The notes below the pieces were generated by a model, which did no database searches, was not told where the DNA came from, and worked only from the letters and a program-made list of their open reading frames with translations. DNA of 64,000 nucleotides from JAWKIJ01 sp041394325 (GTDB lineage Bacteria; Actinomycetota; Acidimicrobiia; Acidimicrobiales; Microtrichaceae): the NCBI GenBank assembly GCA_041394325.1, contig JAWKIJ010000001.1, positions 62,001 to 126,000 on the forward strand, given 5' to 3'. Position 1 is the stretch's first letter; each line of letters begins with the position of its first letter. Below, one piece after another: positions 53,369 to 61,269 of this stretch. Made by a program: the position numbers and the translations under genes.

Positions 53369-55882
53369 CTACTGACAGGCCTCGCATGCGTCGGGGTTCT
53401 CCAGCGAACAGGCCAACGCCTCCTCGGGGGTGAAGGTGCGAGGCGCCCCTTGCGCGGTGCCGACGACACGGCCGGCGTTGCCCGGACCGCCGGTGGGGCC
53501 ACCGTCGGCGGGGGTGGTGGCGCTCGCCGCTGTCGTGGTCTTGTTGATGCGGGTCGCGGGACGCGACCGCAGGTAGTAGGTGGTCTTGAGACCCGACTTC
53601 CACGCGTGCGCGTACATCGACGACAGCGGCCCCATCGTCGGCGACTCGACGAACAGGTTGAGCGACTGGCTCTGGTCGACGTAGGGACCACGTGCCGCCG
53701 CCATGTCGATGAGCGAGCGCATGGACAGCTCCCACGCGGTGCGGTAGATCGCCCGGAGGTCCTCGGGGATCTCCTCGATCGCTGCGATCGAGCCCTCGCC
53801 CTTCTTGATCCGGGCGATGATCGACTCGTTCCAGAGGCCCAGATCCTGGAGGTCACGCACCAGATGGCTGTTGATCTGGAGGAACTCCCCCGACAGCGTC
53901 TCGCGCTTGAAGAGGTTGGAGACCTGCGGCTCGATGCACTCGTAGCACCCCGCGATCGACGCGATCGTCGCGGTCGGCGCGATGGCCACCAGCAACGAGT
54001 TGCGCACACCGTGTGCCGCGATCCGCTCACGCAACGGCGCCCAACGGCCGGGATCGCTCGGCGTCACCCCCCAGAGGTCGAACTGGAGCCTCCCGTCCGC
54101 GAGGCGCGCCTCGTCGTAACCGGCGTGTGGCCCAGCGACCTCGGCGAGCTCGGTCGATGCCCACAGGGCGTTGAAGTAGATCTCCTCGGAGATCCGGGTG
54201 GAGATCTCCCGTGCCTCGGGGCTGTCGAACGGCAGCTTCAGCTTGAAGAACACGTCCTGAAGGCCCATGAGCCCCAGACCGACGGGCCGCCACTTGGCGT
54301 TGGAGGTCGATGCCGCGGTGGTCGGGTAGTAGTTGATGTCGACGGCGCGGTCGAGGTAGCGCACGGCGAGGCGGACCACCTCGGCGAGGTGTTCGTAGTC
54401 GACGCCGAGCGTGCCGTCCGGTCCCGGCCTCACGAATGCACCCAGGTTGACCGACCCGAGGTTGCACACCGCGGTCTCGTCCTGATTGGTCACCTCGAGG
54501 ATCTCGGTGCAGAGGTTGGAGAGGTGTATGACGTTGCCGGGACGACCCGTCTGGTTCGACTTCTCGTTCGACGAGTCCTTGAAGGTCATCCACCCGTTGC
54601 CGGTCTCGGCGAGCGTCCGCATCATCCGCGTGTAGAGATCGCGGGCCTTCACCTTCTTCACCGCGAGGCCGGCGGCCTCCGCGGCGACGTAGGCCTGCTC
54701 GAACTCGTCGCCGTACAGGTCGACGAGGTGGGGGACCTCCTTCGGGTCGAACAGCGACCACTCCCAATCGTTCTCGGCCCGCTGCATGAACAGGTCGGGT
54801 ACCCAGTTCGCGATGTTGAGGTTGTGCGTGCGACGCGACAGGTCGCCCGTGTTGTCGCGCAGTTCGAGGAAGGTCTCGATGTCGGCGTGCCACGTCTCGA
54901 GATAGACGCACGCCGCGCCCTTCCTACGACCGCCCTGGTTGACCGCCGCCACCGACGCGTCGAGCGTCTTCAACCACGGCACGACACCGTTGGACAGGCC
55001 GTTCGTACCGCGGATCAGCGAACCCTGGCTACGGACGCGCGTGTAGCTCAGCCCGATGCCACCGGCGTGTTTGGAGAGCCGGGCGACGTCGTGGTAGCGA
55101 CCGTAGATGCCGTCGAGGCTGTCCTCGGGCGAGTCGAGCAGGTAGCAGCTCGACATCTGCGGGTGCGACGTGCCCGAATTGAACAGTGTCGGCGACGACG
55201 GCAGGTATTCGAGGCTCGAGATGAGCCGGTAGAACTCGACCGCCTCGTCGGGCGCCGTCGACAGGCCGCACGCCACGCGCATGAGGAAGTACTGCGGGGT
55301 CTCGATGACCTTGCGCGACTCGGGATGGCGCAGGAGGTAGCGGTCATAGACCGTGCGCAGTCCGAAGAACTCGTACAGGCGGTTGCGTTCGGGGTCGATC
55401 GCGTCGTTCAGCTTCCGGCTGTTGGCGGCCACCAGCGCCGCGGTCTCGTCGTTGATGATCCCCTGGGCGTGGCCGACGGCGATCGACTGGCTGAACGACT
55501 CGATGTCGCCACCCTTCACCTCCTTGTCGATGACGCTGTCCAGCAGGCGCGCCGCCAGGCGGGAGTAGTTCGGCTCCTCGGAGATGAGCGCTGCGGCGGT
55601 TCGGATCGACAGGTCGTCGAGTTCCTGGGTGGTCGCGCCGTCGTGCAGCCCCGAGATCGTGCGGGTCGCGACCCGCATCACGTCGATACCGCCCAACTCG
55701 GTGCCGTCGGCGTTGACGACACAGCGACCGATGGCCCGGACGATCTTGTCGAGGTTGACCGGTTCGAGGCTGCCGTCGCGCTTGCGGACCTGCATCTGTG
55801 TGGAACTCACCACGCTGGGTCGTGAGGTCGTCTCGGCCGGTTCGTCCACCAGCACGGGCCGGATGTCTTCTTGGATGCTCAT
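53369..55882 (-). CDS. nrdA: Ribonucleotide reductase large subunit (class I alpha)
   Basis: 837 aa. An ATP-cone (MQVRKRDGSLEPVNLDKIVR) occupies about 30-115, so dATP feedback is likely. Catalytic domain: MSSCYLLDSPEDSLDGIY (redox Cys), LSNLCTEILEVT (thiyl-radical Cys), AVCNLGSVNLGAF (redox Cys) and APTATIASIAGCYECIEPQ. The C-terminus ends in the dithiol CEACQ. It reduces NDPs with NrdB. Upstream lies a TTGACA/TGTAAT promoter and a leader of about 155 nt. Confidence 0.95.
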   Translation of the reverse strand: MSIQEDIRPVLVDEPAETTSRPSVVSSTQMQVRKRDGSLEPVNLDKIVRAIGRCVVNADGTELGGIDVMRVATRTISGLHDGATTQELDDLSIRTAAALISEEPNYSRLAARLLDSVIDKEVKGGDIESFSQSIAVGHAQGIINDETAALVAANSRKLNDAIDPERNRLYEFFGLRTVYDRYLLRHPESRKVIETPQYFLMRVACGLSTAPDEAVEFYRLISSLEYLPSSPTLFNSGTSHPQMSSCYLLDSPEDSLDGIYGRYHDVARLSKHAGGIGLSYTRVRSQGSLIRGTNGLSNGVVPWLKTLDASVAAVNQGGRRKGAACVYLETWHADIETFLELRDNTGDLSRRTHNLNIANWVPDLFMQRAENDWEWSLFDPKEVPHLVDLYGDEFEQAYVAAEAAGLAVKKVKARDLYTRMMRTLAETGNGWMTFKDSSNEKSNQTGRPGNVIHLSNLCTEILEVTNQDETAVCNLGSVNLGAFVRPGPDGTLGVDYEHLAEVVRLAVRYLDRAVDINYYPTTAASTSNAKWRPVGLGLMGLQDVFFKLKLPFDSPEAREISTRISEEIYFNALWASTELAEVAGPHAGYDEARLADGRLQFDLWGVTPSDPGRWAPLRERIAAHGVRNSLLVAIAPTATIASIAGCYECIEPQVSNLFKRETLSGEFLQINSHLVRDLQDLGLWNESIIARIKKGEGSIAAIEEIPEDLRAIYRTAWELSMRSLIDMAAARGPYVDQSQSLNLFVESPTMGPLSSMYAHAWKSGLKTTYYLRSRPATRINKTTTAASATTPADGGPTGGPGNAGRVVGTAQGAPRTFTPEEALACSLENPDACEACQ

Positions 55883-56038
55883 CTCGTCGTCTCGATCCCC
55901 TGCTGTGCGACCCGTTCGGGCGCGCGTCCGAATAGGCCGCTACCGGCCTGCCGATGCCCACCGCCACCGTGACGGTCGTCGGGGCTCCACGGGAGTCGCC
56001 CTGTCGGTCGTCGGTGGCGGCCACCCCATTGTGGCGGG
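55883..56038 (-). other. Structured 5' leader of nrdA
   Basis: About 155 nt separate the predicted transcription start from ATG 55882. Hairpins on the minus strand: AGGCCG-GTAG-CGGCCT, TTCGG...CCGAA, a GGGC/GCCC element with a CTCC/GGAG core, and ACCGT-C-ACGGT. CCGACGACCG is present twice. No B12-box or other riboswitch signature was recognised. Confidence 0.4.
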
Positions 56039-56044
56039 CTTGTA

Positions 56045-56074
56045 ATTACAGCCGTGAAACTACCCCCGTGTCAA
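56045..56074 (-). promoter_or_regulatory. nrdA promoter with palindrome
   Basis: Minus strand TTGACA (56074-56069), 18-bp spacer, TGTAAT (56050-56045), the best consensus promoter in the window. The -10 lies in the perfect palindrome TGTAATTACA (56041-56050), a possible repressor site. The remaining bases up to the Nudix -10 (56075-56175) show nothing. Confidence 0.65.
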
Positions 56075-56175
56075 CGGCCCGCGCGCGGACCCTCCCGCGA
56101 TTGCCCCCCGAGCGTGTCGGAGGGATCGACACACCGCCGAACGCCACGTACCCGACCGGTGTCGCAGCGCAGCGG

Positions 56176-56181
56176 TACCGT
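56176..56181 (+). promoter_or_regulatory. -10 element TACCGT, leaderless Nudix gene
   Basis: TACCGT ends 8 bp before ATG 56190. Confidence 0.45.
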
Positions 56182-56189
56182 GGCCCCCG

Positions 56190-56994
56190 ATGGGCGAACG
56201 CGAGGCGTTACAGGCGATGGGCCGCTCGGTCGAGCGTGGTCCCGAGGCGGTCGCCGCAGCCACGGTGATCCTGGTCCGTGATCGCCGCGTGACAGACGAC
56301 GGGACCGACCGTGTCCCCGGAAGCCCCGGGCCGGACCGGGCCGGACGCGACCACACCATCGAGCCTCACGGCATGGTCGAGGCGCTGATGGTCAAGCGCG
56401 ACTCGCGGCTGGACTTCGCCGGTGGTCTGTGGGTGTTTCCCGGCGGGCGGGTGGATCCCGACGACTTCCCCGACGCCGCCCGGACGGACCTCGCCGCCGC
56501 GGAGGTCGCGGCGGCCGCCCGCGAGGCCTTCGAGGAGTCGGGCCTGACCGTGCCGCCCGAGTCGATGGTGCGACTCTCCCACTGGACTCCCCGCCCCAGG
56601 CCCACAAGCGGTTCAGCACCGCGTTCTTCGTCGCACCCGCACCCGGCGGTTCGGTCACCATCGACGACGGGGAGATCCGCGACCACCGATGGGTCACCCC
56701 CGAGTCGGCGATCGCCCTGCACCGCACCGGCGACATCGAGCTCGCACCACCGACGTTCATCACGTTGCTCCAACTCGGCGGCCACCCCGACGCGGCGACC
56801 CTGCTCGGCTGGGTGGCGAACACCGAGACCGAGTCCTTCTCGACCCAGGTGGCCGAGGTCGGCGACCGGGTCGTAGCCCTCTATCACGGTGACGTCGCCT
56901 ACGGCCCCGGAGGGGCCGACCGGCGTCACCCGGACCGCGCCACCGTCTGTGGCTCGATCCGGGCGGCTGGCGTTACGAGCGCCACGAAGGCTGA
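56190..56994 (+). pseudogene. Nudix hydrolase, large subtype (two frameshifts)
   Basis: ATG 56190. AVAAATVILVRD, MVEALMVKRDSRLDFAGGLW and FPGGRVDPDDF...AREAFEESGL give a Nudix box with the long insertion seen in NUDT19-like proteins. Near 56590 (CCCCGCCCC) the frame changes to PPQAHKRFSTAFFVAPAPGG and DGEIRDHRWVTPESAIALH. Near 56925 it changes again to LWLDPGGWRYERHEG, ending at TGA 56994. Repaired length is about 268 aa. This subfamily may act on CoA derivatives; inferred. Confidence 0.72.
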
Positions 56995-57016
56995 TCGGTT
57001 CGTCGAGCCCCGAGGG

Positions 57017-57796
57017 TCACGGTCCGGCCTCGGCCAGCGCACGCGCCCGACCCAGGACCTCGTCGAGCATGTCGGTGGTCAGGCGGCCGGTGAAGGTGTT
57101 GTGCTGGCTCACGTGGTAGCTGCACAGCACCGTACGGCCGTCGCCGAGCGGTGCCTCGACCCCGTGCCCGAATCGCGGCCGTGGCCGGAGCCCGAGCTCA
57201 CCCGCGAGCACCTGATAGCCGTACCCACCGAGGACGACGAACACGGTCGCCCGCTCCAACAGGGCGAGCTCACGCCGTAGGAACGGCCGGCACCGCTCCC
57301 GTTCGGTCACCGTCGGCCGGTTGTCGGGGGGCGCACACTTCACCGGTGACACGATGTAGGCGTCCGTGAGCGCGAGGCCGTCGTTCCGGCTGCGGCTCGA
57401 AGGCTGGTTCGCGTAACCCGCCCGGTGCAGCGCGGCGAACAGGAAGTCCCCCGAACGGTCACCGGTGAACATCCGGCCGGTCCGGTTGGCGCCGTGCGCG
57501 GCCGGTGCGAGCCCGACCAGCACGACACGGGCGGACGGGTCACCGAATCCCGGCACCGGCTTGGCCCAGTACGTCTCACCCTCGAACTCCCGGCGCGGCG
57601 AGCGGGCGACCGCCTCGCGCCATTCGACCAGGCGAGGGCACGCCCGGCAGGCGACGATCTCGGACGTGAGCAGGTCCCAGGAGTCCCGCCGCCCCGAGGG
57701 GACGTCCCCGGCGAGCACATCCTGGTCGCCCGCCTTGCCCTTGGCCCGTCGCACCAACGCCGCCTCACCGTCCGCACTCGACGACTCGGCGAGCAT
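57017..57796 (-). CDS. Uracil-DNA glycosylase, family 5 (UdgB-like)
   Basis: 259 aa from ATG 57796; the frame stays open to 57880 but without homology. Fe-S ligands start in IVACRACPRLVEWREAVA. PVPGFGDPSARVVLVGLAPA with AHGANRTGRMFTGDRSGDFL is the family-5 active-site block; it has GLAPA, with no catalytic Asp or Asn. SPVKCAPPDNRPT gives another Cys, and SYHVSQHNTFTGRL the C-terminal His motif. It removes uracil, and in some homologues hypoxanthine, from DNA. Convergent with the Nudix gene 22 bp away. Confidence 0.88.
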   Translation of the reverse strand: MLAESSSADGEAALVRRAKGKAGDQDVLAGDVPSGRRDSWDLLTSEIVACRACPRLVEWREAVARSPRREFEGETYWAKPVPGFGDPSARVVLVGLAPAAHGANRTGRMFTGDRSGDFLFAALHRAGYANQPSSRSRNDGLALTDAYIVSPVKCAPPDNRPTVTERERCRPFLRRELALLERATVFVVLGGYGYQVLAGELGLRPRPRFGHGVEAPLGDGRTVLCSYHVSQHNTFTGRLTTDMLDEVLGRARALAEAGP

Positions 57797-57883
57797 ACGG
57801 CCACCGGGGGACCGATCCGCTGCGGTGGTCGGGTCCGGGTGGGCGACGCCGCTTCCCACACGGGGCCGCCGGGGCCGCACCGT

Positions 57884-57889
57884 TAGCCT
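57884..57889 (+). promoter_or_regulatory. -10 element TAGCCT, leaderless ileS
   Basis: TAGCCT ends 7 bp before GTG 57897 and supports that start over the internal frame beginning at 57994. Confidence 0.5.
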
Positions 57890-57896
57890 CGGCGCC

Positions 57897-60800
57897 GTGA
57901 CCTATCCCGACGTCGACCCCAAGGCAGAACCGGCGCAGATCAGAAGCAGCGGTACTGGCCCGCTGGAACGAACGCGGGACCTTCGAAAGGTCGGTGGAGC
58001 TCCGCCCCGTCGACGACGAGTACGTGTTCTACGACGGCCCCCCATTCGCGAACGGCCTCCCCCACTACGGACACCTGCTCACCGGGTACGTGAAGGACGT
58101 CATCCCGCGTTACCGCACCATGCGCGGACAGCGCGTCGAGCGCCGCTTCGGATGGGACTGCCACGGCCTGCCGGCCGAGATGCAGACCGAGAAGGAGCTG
58201 GGTGTCTCGGGCCGCGCATCGATCATCGACTTCGGTATCGAGCGCTTCAACAAGGCGTGCCGCGCCTCGGTGCTGCGCTACACGGCCGAATGGGAGCGCT
58301 ACGTGACCCGCCAGGCCCGATGGGTCGACTTCGAGGACGACTACAAGACCCTTGACACCACCTACATGGAGTCGGTCATCTGGGCGTTCAAGCAGCTCTG
58401 GGACAAGGGATTGATCTACGAGGCCGAACGGGTCATGCCGTACTCGTGGGGTGCCGAGACGCCGCTCGCCAACTTCGAGATCCGGCTCGACGACGCGATG
58501 CGTCCCCGCCAGGACCCCGCGCTCACCGTCCGCTTCGCACTCGACGCCCCGCCGGGCGACCTCCAGCGCCACGACGACGCCGAGATGTGGGCCTGGACCA
58601 CCACTCCCTGGACCCTGCCGTCCAACCTCGCGCTCGCCGTCGGCCCCGATCTCGACTACGTGGTGGTCGACTCCCCCACCAACGAGGCCAACGGCGGTCG
58701 ACGACTCGTGCTCCTCGGAGCCGCCGGAGCGGCGCGCTACGCGAAGGAGTTGGGCGAGCACACCGTCGTCGCCACCCTGAAGGGCTCACAGCTCGCCGGG
58801 CTCACCTACCGGCCGCTGCTGCCGTACTTCGCCGATCACCCCGACGCGTTCAGGGTGCTGGTCGACTCGTTCGTCACCGACGACGACGGGACGGGGGTCG
58901 TGCACATCGCACCGGGCCACGGCGAGGACGACCAGCGAGTGGGCGACGCGAACGGCGTCGCACTCGTGTCACCGGTCGACGACTCGGGTCGCTTCACCGA
59001 CGCGGTCCACGACATGGCCGGGACCAACGTCTTCGATGCCAACCCACTGATCGCCAAGCGGCTTCGGGCCGAGCGTCTACTGGTCCGACACGACACCTAC
59101 GAACACAACTACCCGCACTGCTGGCGGACCGACACCCCCATCATCTACAAGTCGGTGCCGAGCTGGTACGTGCGGGTGACAGAACTCAAGGAACGCCTCG
59201 TCGAGGCCAACCGGGACGTCAACTGGATCCCGTCACACGTACGCGACGGCCAGTTCGGGCGGTGGCTCGAAGGAGCCCGCGACTGGTCGATAAGCCGCAA
59301 CCGATTCTGGGGGGCGCCGATCCCGGTGTGGCGCTCCGACGACCCCGCCTACCCGAGGGTCGACGTGTACGGCTCGCTCGACGAGATCGAGGCCGACTTC
59401 GGGGTACGCCTCGACGATCTCCACCGGCCCGCCGTCGACGATCTCACCCGGCCCAATCCCGACGATCCCACCGGCCGTTCGACGATGCGGCGCGTCACCG
59501 AGGTTCTCGACTGCTGGTTCGAGTCCGGTTCGATGCCCTTCGCCCAGGTGCACTACCCGTTCGAGGACAAGGAGCACTTCGACGCACACAGTCCCGCCGA
59601 CTTCGTCGTCGAGTACATCGCGCAGACCCGCGGCTGGTTCTACACGATGCACGTGTTGTCGGTGGCCCTGTTCGACCGGCCGGCGTTCCGCAACGTGATG
59701 TGTCACGGCGTAGTGCTCGACCACGAGGGTCGCAAGCTCTCCAAGAAGCTGCGCAACTATCCCGATCCCGAGGAGGTCATGTCCGGGATCGGCTCGGACG
59801 CGCTCCGGTGGTACCTGATGAGCAGCCCGATCCTGCGCGGCGGCGACATCCGCATCGCGAAGGACGCGTCGCAGATGGCCGAGGTGATCCGCCTCGTCGT
59901 CAACCCGGTGCGCAACGCGTATGCGTTCTTCTGTCGCTACGCGAACGTCGACGGCTACACCGCGTCGGTTCGCCACGACGCCGCGGGCCTGCTCGACCGG
60001 TACCTGCTCGCCAAGACCGGCGGGTTGGTCGCCGAGGTCACCGCACGGATGGACGCATACGACATCGCGGGTGCGTGCCACGAGATCGTCTCGTTCCTCG
60101 ACGTCCTCAACAACTGGTACATCCGCCGCAGTCGTGACCGTTTCTGGGCTCCGGGTTCGGTCGACGAGTCGACGATGACCGACGACAAACGCGACGCCTA
60201 CGACACCCTCTACACGACGCTCACCACCCTGTTGCGCATCGCCGCACCGCTGCTCCCTCTTCTGGCCGACGACATGTACGTGGGCCTCACGACCGGCCGG
60301 ACCGACCCCGCCGCGGCGGAGGGCGCGGATCCGAGCGTTCACCTCACCGACTGGCCCGACGCCGCGGACTTCCCCGTCGATCCGGGGCTCGTCGCCGAGA
60401 TGGACCGGGTGCGCGCCGTGTGCTCCGCAGCGTTGGGGCTCCGCGAGGAGGCCCGCCTGCGCACACGGCTGCCATTGCGGGCGCTCGTGATCGCCGGACC
60501 CGGTGCGACGGGCCTGCGCTCGCTCGAACCGCTGGTCCGCGACGAGGTGAACGTGCGGTCGGTCGAGTTCGTGGAGGACTCGACCGAGTTCGGCACGCGG
60601 GTCCTCCGCCCCAACGCCAAGGTGCTGGGGCCGGCCATCGGCGGGGGGGTCCAGGAGGTGCTGGCCGCCGCCCGGCGGCACGAATGGATCGACAACGGGG
60701 ACACGACGGTGACCGTCGCGGGATACACCCTGACCGGGGATCAGTTCGAGGTCGTCCTGCAACCGGCCGAGGGGCGCGCCGTCGCCTCTGCCCGCCTGGC

Positions 60801-61098
60801 CGACCCCGAAGGCGGCATCGTCGACACCGGCCTGGTCGTCGCACTCGACACGACCGTCACCGCCGAACTCGAGGCCGAGGGAACCGCGCGGGATGTGATC
60901 CGTGCCATTCAACAGGCACGACGCGACGCGGATCTGGCCGTCACCGACCGCGTCGAGGTCCGCCTCACCGCCCCCGCCGACACACTCACGGCCGTCGACG
61001 CCCATCGGACGATGGTCGCCGCCGCGGTTTTGGCCACCGCCGTCGAACTCCTCGAAGGCGACCACTTGGCCGTCGACCTGACCGTCGTCGTGTCGTAA
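57897..61098 (+). CDS. ileS: Isoleucyl-tRNA synthetase, eukaryotic-like type (N-terminal frameshift)
   Basis: Charges tRNA-Ile. True start GTG 57897 (VTYPDVDPKAEPAQI); an extra base near 57945 moves the frame, after which AVLARWNERGTFERSVELRP leads into the long intact frame. Signature 1 is GPPFANGLPHYGHLLTGYVK; signature 2 is GRKLSKKLRNYPDPEEV. The editing domain lies between (TTPWTLPSNLALAV). Length near 1066 aa and KLSKK-x-RNYPDP place it with eukaryotic-type IleS2 enzymes, like mycobacterial IleS, which are often less sensitive to mupirocin. C-terminal anticodon domain complete. Confidence 0.94.
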
Positions 61099-61269
61099 CG
61101 GCGATGGGGGCGGGATCGTCCTCGCCGCCGACCGCCGCCACAACGATGGGCCGAATCACTCTTTGTGAGATGTCCTCACCGAGCGTGTTGGAATTTCGGG
61201 CCGGGTCGGCACACTGGTCGGCGTCCGCGTCGGCGCGGGCACGTTCCCGTGACCGTGGAAGGCGACGAC
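61099..61269 (+). other. Intergenic region before the adhesin gene
   Basis: 171 bp. A GGAAGG Shine-Dalgarno sits 7 bp before ATG 61270. No convincing terminator for ileS and no clear -35/-10 pair were seen; a short A/T-richer stretch around 61155-61195 could hold a promoter. Confidence 0.4.

Noticed and set aside
53450..55825. A 791-codon open frame on the plus strand
   Set aside because: Antisense to nrdA, whose catalytic motifs are all in the other strand.
55883..56040. Cobalamin riboswitch upstream of nrdA
   Set aside because: No B12-box (AGYCAGGAGACCTGCC-like) or CTGCCCCGCAACGGT element could be found on the minus strand.
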